Assembly: GCF_014635705.1 (NCBI RefSeq)
Contig: NZ_BMDI01000001.1
Coordinates: 450,008 to 514,007 of the forward strand
Direction of reading: 5' to 3'
DNA: 64,000 bases
From: Oxalicibacterium faecigallinarum
Lineage (GTDB): Bacteria; Pseudomonadota; Gammaproteobacteria; Burkholderiales; Burkholderiaceae_D
Position 1 is the stretch's first letter. The number at the start of each line of letters is the position of its first letter. This document shows, piece by piece, positions 50,810 to 60,983 of the stretch. The notes beneath the pieces are model-generated. The model saw nothing but the letters and a program-made list of their open reading frames with translations. It did not search any database and was not told where the DNA came from. A program made the position numbers and the translations under genes.

Positions 50810-50827
50810 CGTCATTATTAATAAAAT
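50800..50827 (+). promoter_or_regulatory. Candidate pyrH promoter
   Basis: TTGTAA (50800-50805), a 16-bp spacer and TAAAAT (50822-50827) would start transcription near 50834, about 39 nt before pyrH. The -35 sits in the right half of the second inverted repeat. Confidence 0.4.
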
Positions 50828-50872
50828 CAAATAACTGTCCGGAAGAGCCGGGCAAGACAAGGAATGCAGCCC

Positions 50873-51589
50873 ATGACAACTCCAGCATACAAACGCGTTC
50901 TCCTCAAATTGTCGGGTGAAGCGTTGATGGGAGATGATGCATATGGAATCAATCGCGCCACCATCGAACGCATGGTGGCCGATGTGTCGGAAGTGGCAAA
51001 GATGGGCGTGGAACTGGCCATCGTGATTGGCGGTGGTAACATTTTCCGCGGCGTGGCACCGGGTGCGCAGGGCATGGATCGCGCGACAGCCGATTACATG
51101 GGTATGCTGGCTACAGTGATGAATTCACTCGCGTTGGCTGATGCCATGCGGCAAGGTGGAATGACAGCGCGCGTGATGTCGGCAATCGGTATTGAGCAGG
51201 TCGTCGAGCCGTATGTACGTCCCAAGGCATTGCAATACCTGGAAGAAGGCAAGATCGTGGTATTCGCCGCTGGTACCGGTAACCCGTTTTTTACAACGGA
51301 TACGGCAGCAGCGTTGCGTGGTGCAGAAATCGGTGCGGAGATCGTGCTCAAGGCCACCAAGGTCGATGGCGTCTATAGTGCCGATCCAAACAAGGATGCA
51401 TCAGCTACCCGCTATTCGACCATCTCGTTTGATGAGGCAATTGCCAAGCATCTGCAGGTGATGGATGCAACCGCATTTGCGCTGTGCCGCGACCAGCGCC
51501 TGCCAATCAAGGTCTTTTCGATCACCAAGCCTGGCGCGCTCAAGCGCCTGATTCTTGGCGAGGACGAAGGCACCCTGGTACACGTTTGA
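50873..51589 (+). CDS. pyrH: UMP kinase
   Basis: Hexameric bacterial UMP kinase that makes UDP, controlled by GTP and UTP. The 238-residue protein shows [36 protein letters not shown] and [12 protein letters not shown], the standard PyrH motifs. ATG 50873 is chosen because AAGGA sits 9 nt upstream; an ATG at 50864 would be too close to it. UDP is needed for UDP-glucose, so the enzyme indirectly supplies cellulose synthesis as well. Confidence 0.96.
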   Translation: MTTPAYKRVLLKLSGEALMGDDAYGINRATIERMVADVSEVAKMGVELAIVIGGGNIFRGVAPGAQGMDRATADYMGMLATVMNSLALADAMRQGGMTARVMSAIGIEQVVEPYVRPKALQYLEEGKIVVFAAGTGNPFFTTDTAAALRGAEIGAEIVLKATKVDGVYSADPNKDASATRYSTISFDEAIAKHLQVMDATAFALCRDQRLPIKVFSITKPGALKRLILGEDEGTLVHV

Positions 51590-51659
51590 TCGTCTGCCAG
51601 TGGCTACTTGCAGTCATCCCATTCATTCGGATTCAATTCGCAGTAAATAGGAGCAGTAA

Positions 51660-52220
51660 ATGTCTGTTGCAGATGCAAAGAAAACCGCTGAACAAAAAAT
51701 GCAGAAGTCCATTGAGACTCTGAAGGCGGATCTGGCTAAAGTGCGTACGGGACGTGCACACGTTGGCATTCTTGACCATGTGATGGTTGAATACTACGGC
51801 AACCCGACAGCCTTGAACCAGGTTGCCAGTCTGACCTTGATCGATGCGCGTACGATTGGCGTGCAGCCTTTCGAAAAGAAAATGGGTGCCGTGATCGAGA
51901 AGGCGATTCGTGAAGCGGATCTGGGCCTGAATCCTTCGTCGCAAGGCGATCTGATTCGTGTGCCGACGCCACCGCTGAATGAAGAGCGCCGCAAGGAAAT
52001 GGTCAAGCTGGTCAAGACCGAAGCCGAAGACGCGAAGATCGCGATCCGCAATATTCGTCGTGATGCCAATGAATCGCTGAAAAAACTTGTGAAAGACAAG
52101 GAGTGCTCAGAGGACGAAGAGCGTCGTGCGCAAGATGATGTTCAGAAATTGACGGACAAGTTTGTTGCAGAAGTTGACAAGCTGGTCGCCGAAAAAGAAA
52201 AAGAGGTCATGACGGTTTGA
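51660..52220 (+). CDS. frr: Ribosome recycling factor
   Basis: Splits post-termination ribosomes together with EF-G. The 186-residue protein begins with the long helix ([28 protein letters not shown]) and carries [22 protein letters not shown], diagnostic for RRF. AGGAG precedes the ATG. Gene order pyrH-frr-uppS is conserved in most proteobacteria. Confidence 0.97.
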   Translation: MSVADAKKTAEQKMQKSIETLKADLAKVRTGRAHVGILDHVMVEYYGNPTALNQVASLTLIDARTIGVQPFEKKMGAVIEKAIREADLGLNPSSQGDLIRVPTPPLNEERRKEMVKLVKTEAEDAKIAIRNIRRDANESLKKLVKDKECSEDEERRAQDDVQKLTDKFVAEVDKLVAEKEKEVMTV

Positions 52221-52269
52221 CGCTGCACCTGTTTCTGATTTCTTCTTACCCTTATCTGGTCGCCTATTC

Positions 52270-53034
52270 ATGACGTCTAAGAGTTCAACCGAGGTCGTGC
52301 CGGAAGTTTCTGCTGTGCCGCGCCATATTGCCATCATCATGGATGGTAATGGGCGGTGGGCGACCAAACGCTTCATGCCGCGTGTGGCTGGTCATGTCAA
52401 AGGCGTCGAAGCCGTACGTGGCGTGGTCGAAGCCTGCGCGGCACGGGGTGTTGAGTACGTCACCTTTTTTGCGTTCAGCTCTGAGAACTGGCGTCGTCCG
52501 GCAGATGAGGTCTCGACCTTGATGCGTTTGTTTGTCACTGCGCTTGAGCGTGAAGTGTCGAAGATGCATGCCAATGGTATCCGCCTCAAGATCGTTGGTG
52601 ATCTCAGTCGCTTTGATGAGAAACTGCAAAAGCTGATTGCCGAGGCAGAGCGCAAAACGGAACACAATTCGCGTCTTACTGTCACCGTTTGTGCCAACTA
52701 TGGTGGTCGCTGGGACATCATGCAGGCGATCAACCGGATGGTTGCCGACAATCCGGGCGGCACCGATTTCAGCGAAGCCCAGCTTGCTCCTTATCTGTCT
52801 CTGGCCTATGCGCCCGAGCCTGATCTGTTTATTCGTACAGGCGGCGAGGAACGTATTTCGAATTTCCTTTTATGGCAGCTTGCCTATTCGGAGCTGTATT
52901 TTACGGATACGTACTGGCCGGATTTCGACCAGGAAGCATTATCGCTTGCCATATCGTCTTATCAGCAACGTGAACGCCGTTTTGGCCGTACCAGTCAGCA
53001 GGTTGTAGAACAGATGGCGGTTGCCAAATGTTAA
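52270..53034 (+). CDS. uppS: Undecaprenyl diphosphate synthase (isoprenyl transferase)
   Basis: Cis-prenyltransferase that extends farnesyl diphosphate to C55 undecaprenyl diphosphate, the lipid carrier for peptidoglycan and O-antigen. The 254-residue protein has the substrate motif [13 protein letters not shown] with the catalytic Asp, and [15 protein letters not shown] near the C-terminus. It overlaps cdsA by 7 nt. Confidence 0.96.
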   Translation: MTSKSSTEVVPEVSAVPRHIAIIMDGNGRWATKRFMPRVAGHVKGVEAVRGVVEACAARGVEYVTFFAFSSENWRRPADEVSTLMRLFVTALEREVSKMHANGIRLKIVGDLSRFDEKLQKLIAEAERKTEHNSRLTVTVCANYGGRWDIMQAINRMVADNPGGTDFSEAQLAPYLSLAYAPEPDLFIRTGGEERISNFLLWQLAYSELYFTDTYWPDFDQEALSLAISSYQQRERRFGRTSQQVVEQMAVAKC

Positions 53035-53846
53035 GGACACGAATCATCACGGCAGTCGTCCTGCTGATCGTGCTGCTGGCGATCTTGTCCTCCGGTTCCT
53101 GGCTGGCGTTTGCCACATTGACGGCCGTATTTTTTGCCGTGGCTTCATGGGAATGCTTGCGTCTGTTCGGTAACAAGAGTCCGGTTGCGGGTACTGTTAT
53201 CTGGGTCGCCGCATTTGTCTGGCTGGTCTACAGCGGCAGCTTTAATCAAAACATGCTTTTGCCAGGGCTTTGTGTTGCCATCTGGGCGTTGCGCCTCACC
53301 CCGTCGCTGGCACTTGGTTTGCCGCCACAGGAGAGCGTTTCCAACAAGCTGCTCGCCGGCATATACGGCATAGCACTGCTCGGTGCCTTCTTGGCGATTC
53401 TGGTGCTGTTTGAACGTTCCGTGCTGTACATGTTTTCCGTGATGACGCTGGTCTGGATTGCCGACGTTGGCGCTTATTTCAGCGGTAAGGCATTTGGAAA
53501 ACGTAAACTGGCACCGTCGATTTCTCCCGGTAAATCGTGGGAAGGCGCCATTGGCGGTGCATTGCTGGTTGTGTTGGCAGGATGCATTTCGCTTGCTTTG
53601 CCAGCATTGCAGGATACATTCGCTGTACAACTGCATCAGAAATGGGGCCTGATCGGCATGGTCGTCATTCTGCTGGTTGTGGTGGCTGCCAGCGTTGTCG
53701 GCGATCTTTTTGAATCGCAACTCAAACGACGTGCCGGCATGAAAGACAGTAGCAATCTGTTGCCAGGCCATGGTGGCGTTCTGGATCGCCTGGATGCGCT
53801 GATCCCCACCGTACCGCTTGCGGTACTTGTCAGTTACTGGCTCTAA
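53028..53846 (+). CDS. cdsA: Phosphatidate cytidylyltransferase
   Basis: Multipass inner-membrane enzyme that makes CDP-diacylglycerol from phosphatidate and CTP, feeding all phospholipid synthesis. The 272-residue protein has about eight hydrophobic segments and the C-terminal signature [22 protein letters not shown] with the catalytic acidic residues. [19 protein letters not shown] and SPGKSWEG are further conserved segments. Start overlaps uppS. Confidence 0.95.
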   Translation: MLRTRIITAVVLLIVLLAILSSGSWLAFATLTAVFFAVASWECLRLFGNKSPVAGTVIWVAAFVWLVYSGSFNQNMLLPGLCVAIWALRLTPSLALGLPPQESVSNKLLAGIYGIALLGAFLAILVLFERSVLYMFSVMTLVWIADVGAYFSGKAFGKRKLAPSISPGKSWEGAIGGALLVVLAGCISLALPALQDTFAVQLHQKWGLIGMVVILLVVVAASVVGDLFESQLKRRAGMKDSSNLLPGHGGVLDRLDALIPTVPLAVLVSYWL

Positions 53847-53853
53847 GGTATTC

Positions 53854-55023
53854 ATGCAGCACATCACCATTCTCGGGTCGACCGGGTCCATTGGCGTATC
53901 CACACTGGACGTTATCGCACGTCATCCCGATCGTTACCGCGTGTTTGCATTGACCGCACAGCATCGTGTTGAAGAACTGGCTGCGCAATGTGCACGTTTT
54001 CAGCCGCAGGTTGCCGTGGTCGGTACAGCCCAAGCTGCTCAACGTTTGCAAAAGCTGCTGGATGAACAGCATCTCAAGACCGAGGTGTGCTATGGCGAGC
54101 AAGCGCTGTGTGATGTGGCGAATGCTCAAGCCTGCGATAGCGTCATGGCCGCGATTGTTGGTGGTGCAGGACTTGCGCCGACGTTGGCAGCGGCCCGTGC
54201 CGGCAAGAAGATTTTGCTGGCAAACAAGGAAGCACTTGTCATGTCGGGACAGCTGTTCATGGATACTGTCGCCGCGAGTGGTGCCGTATTGATGCCCATC
54301 GATAGCGAACACAATGCGATCTTCCAATGTCTGCCGGCGCAATATATGCGTGCGCCGTCTGAGTACGGTATTGCAAAAATCATGTTGACCGCTTCAGGCG
54401 GTCCATTCCTGGCACGGCCTCTGGAAACGCTGGAAAGCGTGACATGTGCGGAGGCGATTGCCCATCCAAAATGGGTGATGGGACGCAAGATTTCCGTGGA
54501 TTCCGCGACGATGATGAACAAAGGCCTTGAGGTCATCGAGGCGCATTACTTGTTTGGCGTCGCGGCCGAAAATATCGATGTGGTGATTCATCCGCAAAGT
54601 GTTGTGCACTCCATGGTGTCTTACATAGATGGCTCCGTTCTGGCGGAGCTGGGCAATCCGGACATGCGTACGCCGATTGCACATGCGTTGGCTTACCCGG
54701 AGCGGATTGCATCCGGTGTTGCGCCGATTGATCTGGTGCAGATTGCGCAGTTGGCTTTCATGGCGCCGGATCTGGTTCGTTTTCCCTGTCTCAAATTGGC
54801 GTATGATGCATTGCGCGCGGGTGGTTCGGCGCCCGCTGTGTTGAACGCTGCCAATGAAGTTGCCGTTCAGGCATTCCTTGATGAGCGTATCGGTTTTCGT
54901 GCTATCGATCGTCTGATCGCTCGCGTCATGGACGCTTTACCTTCCTGCGCGGTCGGCGATATTGAAAGTGTGTTTGAGCAAGACCGACGTGCCCGAGAAT
55001 TGGCCCAAACTTTTATCCAATAA
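53854..55023 (+). CDS. dxr: 1-deoxy-D-xylulose 5-phosphate reductoisomerase
   Basis: Second enzyme of the MEP isoprenoid pathway, using NADPH to form 2-C-methyl-D-erythritol 4-phosphate. The 389-residue protein opens [18 protein letters not shown] (NADPH site), and has [24 protein letters not shown] and [19 protein letters not shown] with metal and substrate residues. The ATG at 53854 gives this opening; earlier in-frame codons lie in cdsA. The stop overlaps rseP by 1 nt. Confidence 0.96.
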   Translation: MQHITILGSTGSIGVSTLDVIARHPDRYRVFALTAQHRVEELAAQCARFQPQVAVVGTAQAAQRLQKLLDEQHLKTEVCYGEQALCDVANAQACDSVMAAIVGGAGLAPTLAAARAGKKILLANKEALVMSGQLFMDTVAASGAVLMPIDSEHNAIFQCLPAQYMRAPSEYGIAKIMLTASGGPFLARPLETLESVTCAEAIAHPKWVMGRKISVDSATMMNKGLEVIEAHYLFGVAAENIDVVIHPQSVVHSMVSYIDGSVLAELGNPDMRTPIAHALAYPERIASGVAPIDLVQIAQLAFMAPDLVRFPCLKLAYDALRAGGSAPAVLNAANEVAVQAFLDERIGFRAIDRLIARVMDALPSCAVGDIESVFEQDRRARELAQTFIQ

Positions 55024-56387
55024 TGAGTTTGCTACAAACCATCCTTGCTTTTGCTGTCGTTCTCGGTGTGCTGATCATCGTGCACGAGCTTGGGCATTAC
55101 CTTGTTGCGCGCTGGTGTGGTGTCAAGGTGCTGCGTTTTTCCGTCGGCATGGGAAAGGTCGTCTATTCCCGACGTTTTGGTCCTGATCAAACGGAATGGG
55201 CGGTATCGATTTTGCCGCTCGGTGGTTACGTCAAGATGCTGGACGCACGGGATCACGACGGCGCACCAATCTCTTCGGCAGACATGAAGCGGGAATTTAC
55301 CAGTCAATCCGTATGGCGACGTATTGCGATTGTCGCAGCCGGCCCGCTTGCCAATTTTCTTCTTGCGATTGCTGTATTTGCCGCTTTGTTTGTACATGGC
55401 ATTCCCGAGCCTTCCACGAAGTTGCGTGCGCCTGCCGAACAGTCGGTTGCCTGGCAATCCGGCTTGCGTGGAGGAGATCATATTGTCAGCGTGAATGGCA
55501 AGGCCGTACAGATCTGGCCGGATTTGCGCTGGGCGATGGTGCAGGCCGTCATTGATCGTCAGCCAGTCGTTTTGGGCATCGCTACGACATCGCAGCAAGG
55601 TGATATGCCACCGGCACGTACTGTGACCTTGCCCGTTCGTTCCGTTTCTGCCGACGAGCTTGAAGGTGACTTCATGGCCAAGTTGGGGCTGGAAATTGCG
55701 CGTCCTGCACCGGTGTTGGGCAAAGTGATGCCGGATGGGCCCGCCGAGCGGGCCGGGTTGAGGGAAGGCGATCTGATTCGCTCGGTCGACGGCAAGGTGG
55801 TGCAGGATGGACTGGCCTTTGTCGAGATGGTGCGGATGTCAGAAGGAAAACCGTTGCAGCTTGATCTGATGCGAGGCAATGCCTTGCTTTCGCTGGCGGT
55901 TGCGCCTGAAGTCGTCGAGCAGGATGGTCGGAAATTTGGTCGAATCAAGGTCGAAGTGCCCATGGTGCCGGAGATGGTGACAGAAGGCAGTAATCCGCTG
56001 GTGGCGCTAGGCAAGGGCGTGGTCAAAACCTGGGATACCGCTGTCATGACGCTCAAGATGGTGGGCAAGATGATCGTAGGTGAGGTCTCCTGGAAGAACG
56101 TAACTGGCCCCATCACCATTGCAGACTATGCCGGGCAGACTGCGCGAATCGGGCTGGTCAGTTATTTGAGCTTTATCGCCTTTGTCAGCATTAGTCTTGG
56201 TGTGATGAATCTGCTTCCCATTCCGGTTCTGGATGGGGGGCATTTGCTGTATTATGCTGTGGAAGTTTTAACAGGTCGTCCTGTCTCGGAACGTGTCAGT
56301 GCAGTAGCGCAGCGTGCAGGGATCGGGATATTGATGACCTTGATGCTGGTCGCCGTTTTCAATGACATCAACCGGCTCGTTTCTTAA
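55023..56387 (+). CDS. rseP: Site-2 zinc protease RseP
   Basis: Intramembrane metalloprotease that cleaves anti-sigma factor RseA and leftover signal peptides. The 454-residue protein has HELGH in the first helix (IIVHELGHYLVARWC), two PDZ domains (the second with VMPDGPAERAGLREGDLIRSVDGK), and the C-terminal NLLPIPVLDGGHL with the third metal ligand. All catalytic residues are present. Encoded just before bamA, whose failure triggers the envelope stress response RseP serves. Confidence 0.96.
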   Translation: MSLLQTILAFAVVLGVLIIVHELGHYLVARWCGVKVLRFSVGMGKVVYSRRFGPDQTEWAVSILPLGGYVKMLDARDHDGAPISSADMKREFTSQSVWRRIAIVAAGPLANFLLAIAVFAALFVHGIPEPSTKLRAPAEQSVAWQSGLRGGDHIVSVNGKAVQIWPDLRWAMVQAVIDRQPVVLGIATTSQQGDMPPARTVTLPVRSVSADELEGDFMAKLGLEIARPAPVLGKVMPDGPAERAGLREGDLIRSVDGKVVQDGLAFVEMVRMSEGKPLQLDLMRGNALLSLAVAPEVVEQDGRKFGRIKVEVPMVPEMVTEGSNPLVALGKGVVKTWDTAVMTLKMVGKMIVGEVSWKNVTGPITIADYAGQTARIGLVSYLSFIAFVSISLGVMNLLPIPVLDGGHLLYYAVEVLTGRPVSERVSAVAQRAGIGILMTLMLVAVFNDINRLVS

Positions 56388-56435
56388 GCGCTGCAACCAT
56401 TGCGGCGTTTGACAGGCAACCTAATTACGATACCA

Positions 56436-58838
56436 ATGAAATTATATTCAGAGCGTTACTCCTTGCCGATTTTCCCTCGTCGTCTTGTTGCCATTGCCGC
56501 CTTTGCTCTCTGTTCCGGGTACGCCCAGGCTGCAGAGCCGTTTACGGTGAAGGATATCCGTGTGGAGGGTATTCAACGTACGGAAGCAGGCACGGTTTTC
56601 AGTTACCTGCCGGTCCGCGTCGGCGAGACCTTTACGGATGAGAAGGGTGCCGATGCGATCAAGGCGCTCTATGCAACCGGCTTTTTTAAAGACGTGCGTA
56701 TCGAGGTTGAAGGCGATGTGCTGGTCGTGTTTGTGGAAGAGCGTCCAGCGATTGCCAGTGTCGAATTTACTGGTACCAAAGAATTCGACAAAGATCAATT
56801 GACCAAGGCATTGAAGGAAATCGGTGTTGGTGAGTCACGTATCTACGACAAGGCACTGGTGGATCGCGCAGAACAGGAACTGAAACGTCAGTACTTGTCC
56901 CGTGGCTTGTATGCGGTCACGATTACGACGACCGTGACGCCACTGGAGCGCAATCGTGTTTCCGTCACGTTTGCCGTTGATGAAGGCGACGTTTCCAAGA
57001 TCAAAAGCATCAACATCATCGGTTCCAAGGCTTACAGCGAAAAAGAACTCATCAAAAATATGAGTTTGCGTACGCCCGGCTGGTTCACCTGGTACTCCAA
57101 AGCGGATCAGTATTCCAAGCAAAAATTGGCTGGTGATATCGAGAAGCTGAAATCCTTCTATCAGAACAACGGTTATATCGAGATGCGTGTCGATTCGACA
57201 CAAGTTTCGATTTCGCCCGACAAGAAAGATATTTTCATTACCGTGAATATCACGGAAGGTGAAAAGTACAAGGTGTCGGATGTCAAGATTGAAGGTGAAA
57301 CGCTGGGCCGTAAGGATGAGTTGGCTTCCCTGATTCAGATCAAAAAAGGTGATGTCTATTCTGGTGAAAAGCTGACGGCCAGTACGAAGGCAATCTCGGA
57401 TCGTATGGGTAACTTCGGATATGCCTTTGCGAACGTGAATGCCAATCCACAGATCGATCGTGAGAAAAAGGAAGTCGCCTTTACGATCTTTGTTGATCCG
57501 GGCAAGCGCGTATACGTGCGTAATATCAATATTGGCGGCAATACCAAAACACGGGACGAAGTGATTCGTCGCGAGATGCGTCAATATGAAAATTCCTGGT
57601 ACGACGGTGAAAAAATCAAACTGTCGCGTGACCGTATTGACCGTCTCGATTATTTCACGGAGGTCACGATTGAAACGCCTGATGTACAGGGCAGCACGGA
57701 CCAGGTGGATATCAACGTTGGCGTGAAAGAAAAGCCGACCGGTAACATCATGCTGGGCGCCGGTTTTTCGAGCTATGAAAAGCTGACGTTGAGCGGCTCG
57801 ATCAATCAGGCGAATGCATTCGGTAGTGGTAACACGATTGGTATTGACGTCAATACCAGCCGTCTGAACCGTACAATCGCAGTCTCCAGTACCAATCCTT
57901 ATTTCACTGAAGACGGTGTCAGCCGTACTTATGAAGTCTTTACGCGTACGACGCGGCCGCCTACAGTTTACGTTGGTGACTATCGTTTTCGTAGTACGGG
58001 TGCCAAGGTCAATTTTGGTGTGCCATTCTCGGAAGTTGATCGAGTATTCTTCGGTGCAGGTATTGAAAGAACCGAAGTCGAGGTTTATCAGGGCCTTGGC
58101 AGTAACCGTGATAGTCCGGCGCGATTCCTGAGCTATGTTAAACGCATGGATCCTAGTCTTGCGTCGGATATCGATAATGGTGTGGCGGGCACTTATAGTG
58201 CTTCGGCACTTGGCATTCCGCTTACGATTGCGTGGCAACGTGATAGCCGGGATAGTGCCCTGGTTCCAACACGCGGCCGCTACCAACGTGCAAACTTTGA
58301 AGTATCACCTGCTGGCGATTCCAAATATTACCGTGCTACCTATCAGCACCAGTATTTCATGCCGTTATTTAGCGCGACGACACTGGCATTGAATAGTGAG
58401 GTGAACTACGGTAAAGGTATTGGTGACAAGGGATACCCGATTTTCAAGAACTTCTATGGCGGTGGTATTGGTTCGGTTCGCGGCTACGAAAGCGCGTCGC
58501 TGGGCCCGAAAGAAGCAAACGGCGATCCATTGGGCGGTTCTTCGCGAATCGTGTTGAATGCCGAATGGCAATTTCCGTTTCCCGGTTCCGGCACAGATCG
58601 AACCCTGCGTTGGTTCTTTTTTACTGACGCGGGTAATGTCTATGGACAAGATCGTTTTGGCCGGGAACAAAGTTTTGGTAGTGATCTCAAATATTCAGCA
58701 GGTATTGGTTTGAGTTGGGTGTCACCGATTGGCCCGTTGAAACTCAGTTTTGGTAAGCCGCTCAACCCGACAAAAGGTGATGCAGACGTACGTGATCGTA
58801 CCCAAGCGTTCCAGTTCCAGTTGGGTACGGGCTTTTGA
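56436..58838 (+). CDS. bamA: Outer-membrane protein assembly factor BamA
   Basis: Core of the BAM complex that inserts beta-barrel proteins. The 800-residue protein has a signal peptide ending in AQAAEP, five POTRA domains (about 25-420; the first is FTVKDIRVEGIQRTEAGTVF) and a 16-strand Omp85 barrel with the VRGYESASLG motif (lid-lock VRGF/Y) and terminal phenylalanine. ATG 56436 gives a proper signal; an in-frame TTG at 56400 is unlikely. No good ribosome-binding site is visible. Confidence 0.96.
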   Translation: MKLYSERYSLPIFPRRLVAIAAFALCSGYAQAAEPFTVKDIRVEGIQRTEAGTVFSYLPVRVGETFTDEKGADAIKALYATGFFKDVRIEVEGDVLVVFVEERPAIASVEFTGTKEFDKDQLTKALKEIGVGESRIYDKALVDRAEQELKRQYLSRGLYAVTITTTVTPLERNRVSVTFAVDEGDVSKIKSINIIGSKAYSEKELIKNMSLRTPGWFTWYSKADQYSKQKLAGDIEKLKSFYQNNGYIEMRVDSTQVSISPDKKDIFITVNITEGEKYKVSDVKIEGETLGRKDELASLIQIKKGDVYSGEKLTASTKAISDRMGNFGYAFANVNANPQIDREKKEVAFTIFVDPGKRVYVRNINIGGNTKTRDEVIRREMRQYENSWYDGEKIKLSRDRIDRLDYFTEVTIETPDVQGSTDQVDINVGVKEKPTGNIMLGAGFSSYEKLTLSGSINQANAFGSGNTIGIDVNTSRLNRTIAVSSTNPYFTEDGVSRTYEVFTRTTRPPTVYVGDYRFRSTGAKVNFGVPFSEVDRVFFGAGIERTEVEVYQGLGSNRDSPARFLSYVKRMDPSLASDIDNGVAGTYSASALGIPLTIAWQRDSRDSALVPTRGRYQRANFEVSPAGDSKYYRATYQHQYFMPLFSATTLALNSEVNYGKGIGDKGYPIFKNFYGGGIGSVRGYESASLGPKEANGDPLGGSSRIVLNAEWQFPFPGSGTDRTLRWFFFTDAGNVYGQDRFGREQSFGSDLKYSAGIGLSWVSPIGPLKLSFGKPLNPTKGDADVRDRTQAFQFQLGTGF

Positions 58839-58879
58839 TCATCTGAGGCATAATAGCCACTTGGTGATCGACACATGAA

Positions 58880-59416
58880 ATGCGGAGAATGACTTTGAAG
58901 TCCACTATCACATCATCAGTTATCCAGAAAAGTGCAGCATTGGTGCTGGCAGGTTTTTGCCTGGTATCGACTGCGCAGGCGCAGGACGCCACAAAAATCG
59001 GCTTTATCAGTACAGAGCGTGTATTCCGTGAAGCGGCGCCGTACAAGGCTGCGCAAGCAAAGCTGGAGCAGGAATTTTCCAAGCGTCAGAATGCCTTGCA
59101 GGACATGGCGAATCGGCTGAAAACGGCAGCGGACAAGTTTGACAAGGATGCACCTGTCTTGTCGGAGTCCGATCGCGCACGTCGTCAGCGTGAGTTGTCC
59201 GATCTGGATCGCGATTTCCAACGTAGTCAGCGTGAGTTCAAGGAAGATTTGAACCAGCGTCGCAACGAAGAGACCGCTGCAGCAATTGATCGCACCAATC
59301 GTGTCATCAAGCAAATTGCTGAAGCAGAGAAATACGATATTGTTTTGCAGGAAGCTGCATATGTCAGTAATCGTATCGATATCACCGACAAGGTCATCAA
59401 GGCCCTCGGTAAATAG
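58880..59416 (+). CDS. skp: Periplasmic chaperone Skp/OmpH
   Basis: Trimeric jellyfish-shaped chaperone that escorts unfolded outer-membrane proteins to BAM. The product of 178 residues has a signal peptide (cleavage after TAQA), KIGFISTERVFREAAPYKAA and a long coiled-coil arm (about 60-140). The start is uncertain: ATG 58880, ATG 58889, or TTG 58895, the last with GGAG at the best spacing (7 nt). All give a working signal peptide. Position between bamA and lpxD is the standard one. Confidence 0.93.
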   Translation: MRRMTLKSTITSSVIQKSAALVLAGFCLVSTAQAQDATKIGFISTERVFREAAPYKAAQAKLEQEFSKRQNALQDMANRLKTAADKFDKDAPVLSESDRARRQRELSDLDRDFQRSQREFKEDLNQRRNEETAAAIDRTNRVIKQIAEAEKYDIVLQEAAYVSNRIDITDKVIKALGK

Positions 59417-59430
59417 TCTGCAAGGCAACG

Positions 59431-60486
59431 ATGAGCACTCGACTAGGTGATTTGGTCGAACGCTTTGGAGGCCGATTGATAGGCAATGCCGATCTGTCTG
59501 TGATCGGCATTGCGCCTTTAAGCGACGCGACTTCGTCGCATATTACCTTTCTATCCAATCCCAAGCTGAGATCACAGGCGGCAAAGACGCAGGCTGCCTG
59601 CCTGATTCTTTCCGAAAAAGACAATGAGGCAATCGGCACGGATTACGCCGGTGCCAGACTTGTCGCGGACAATCCGTATGCTTATTTTGCGCGCGCGGCA
59701 CAGTATTTTGTGGCTCAGTCTGCGCCGCCGCCCGTAGCAGGTATCCATCCAACGGCTTTCGTACATGAAGCCGCGACGATCGCGTCGACCGCGACGATCG
59801 GTCCGCATGTCGCAATTGAAGCCGGCGCCGTGATCGCCGATGATTGCGTCATCGATGCAGGTTGTGTCGTTGGCAGAAATGCTTATGTTGGTGCGGGTAC
59901 GCATTTCCATCCGCGTGTAAGTTTTCTGGATGGGTGTCGGATTGGTGCGCGTGGCATTATTCAATCTGGTGCCGTGATCGGTGCCGATGGCTTTGGTTTT
60001 GCCAATGAAGCTGGCGCCTGGATCAAGATCCCGCAAACCGGTGCCGTGGTTATCGGTGATGATGTTGAAATCGGTGCCAACACGTCAATTGATCGTGGCG
60101 CCTTGGCTGATACGGTGATCGAGGATGGCGTCAAACTCGATAATCAAATCCAGATTGGTCACAATTGTCGCATTGGCGCGCATACCGCAATGGCGGGCTG
60201 CGTCGGTGTTGCTGGCAGTGCAATTATTGGAAAATATTGCACCTTCGGCGGCGCGGCCATGATTCTTGGTCATTTGACCATTGCCGATAAAGTCCATATT
60301 TCTTCTGGCAGTCTGGTTTCGCGCTCAATCAGCGAGCCGGGTCAGTACACGGGTTTTTATCCATTGGCAAAAAATGCCGAATGGGAAAAATCTGCCGTGA
60401 TCGTGCGCAATTTGCCGACAATGCGTGAGAAAATCCGGGAGCTTGAAAAAAACATCAAATCGCTTGGCGATCCAACGGAAGAATAG
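59431..60486 (+). CDS. lpxD: UDP-3-O-(3-hydroxyacyl)glucosamine N-acyltransferase LpxD
   Basis: Third lipid A enzyme; adds the second 3-hydroxyacyl chain. The 351-residue protein has an N-terminal uridine-binding domain (STRLGDLVERFGGRLIG) and a left-handed beta-helix of hexapeptides with the catalytic His in IQIGHNCRIGAHTAMAGCVG. A C-terminal helix ends the protein (REKIRELEKNIKSL). AAGG precedes the start. Confidence 0.96.
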   Translation: MSTRLGDLVERFGGRLIGNADLSVIGIAPLSDATSSHITFLSNPKLRSQAAKTQAACLILSEKDNEAIGTDYAGARLVADNPYAYFARAAQYFVAQSAPPPVAGIHPTAFVHEAATIASTATIGPHVAIEAGAVIADDCVIDAGCVVGRNAYVGAGTHFHPRVSFLDGCRIGARGIIQSGAVIGADGFGFANEAGAWIKIPQTGAVVIGDDVEIGANTSIDRGALADTVIEDGVKLDNQIQIGHNCRIGAHTAMAGCVGVAGSAIIGKYCTFGGAAMILGHLTIADKVHISSGSLVSRSISEPGQYTGFYPLAKNAEWEKSAVIVRNLPTMREKIRELEKNIKSLGDPTEE

Positions 60487-60495
60487 AAATACAGA

Positions 60496-60981
60496 ATGAA
60501 CACTCCAGTTAGCAAAACACTCGATATCAACCAGATCAAACAATACCTGCCGCATCGCTATCCGCTGTTGCTGGTTGATCGTGTGTTGACCTGGGAGTCG
60601 GGAAAGTCGATTACTGCAATCAAGAACGTTACGGCAAACGAAGAGTTTTTCAACGGTCACTTCCCGCACAAGCCAGTCATGCCCGGTGTCCTGATGATCG
60701 AGGCACTGGCGCAGACTGCAGCCTTGCTTTCCTTCCTGACGATGGGTGTAAAGCCGGATGACAACAGTGTCGTCTACTTTGTTGGTATCGATGGTGCGCG
60801 GTTTAAACGTCCGGTCGAACCTGGCGATCAGTTGAAGATGGAAGTCGAGATTCTGCGTAATGCCCGTGGCATCTGGAAATACAAGGCGGTGGGTACTGTC
60901 GATGGTCAGATCGCACTGGAAGCAGAACTCATGTGCACGATGCGTACGATTAGCGACGCGACTCAGCCAGCAGGGCAGTAA
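60496..60981 (+). CDS. fabZ: 3-hydroxyacyl-[acyl-carrier-protein] dehydratase FabZ
   Basis: Hot-dog-fold dehydratase of fatty acid synthesis. The 161-residue protein carries [13 protein letters not shown] and the catalytic [20 protein letters not shown], with active His and downstream Glu. It competes with LpxA for 3-hydroxyacyl-ACP, and is encoded 2 nt before it, so the balance between phospholipid and lipid A is built into one transcript. Confidence 0.97.
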   Translation: MNTPVSKTLDINQIKQYLPHRYPLLLVDRVLTWESGKSITAIKNVTANEEFFNGHFPHKPVMPGVLMIEALAQTAALLSFLTMGVKPDDNSVVYFVGIDGARFKRPVEPGDQLKMEVEILRNARGIWKYKAVGTVDGQIALEAELMCTMRTISDATQPAGQ

Positions 60982-60983
60982 CA

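Noticed and set aside
56835-58286. Minus-strand frame of 483 codons opposite bamA
   Set aside because: Shadow frame; the plus strand encodes a complete BamA with POTRA and barrel domains.
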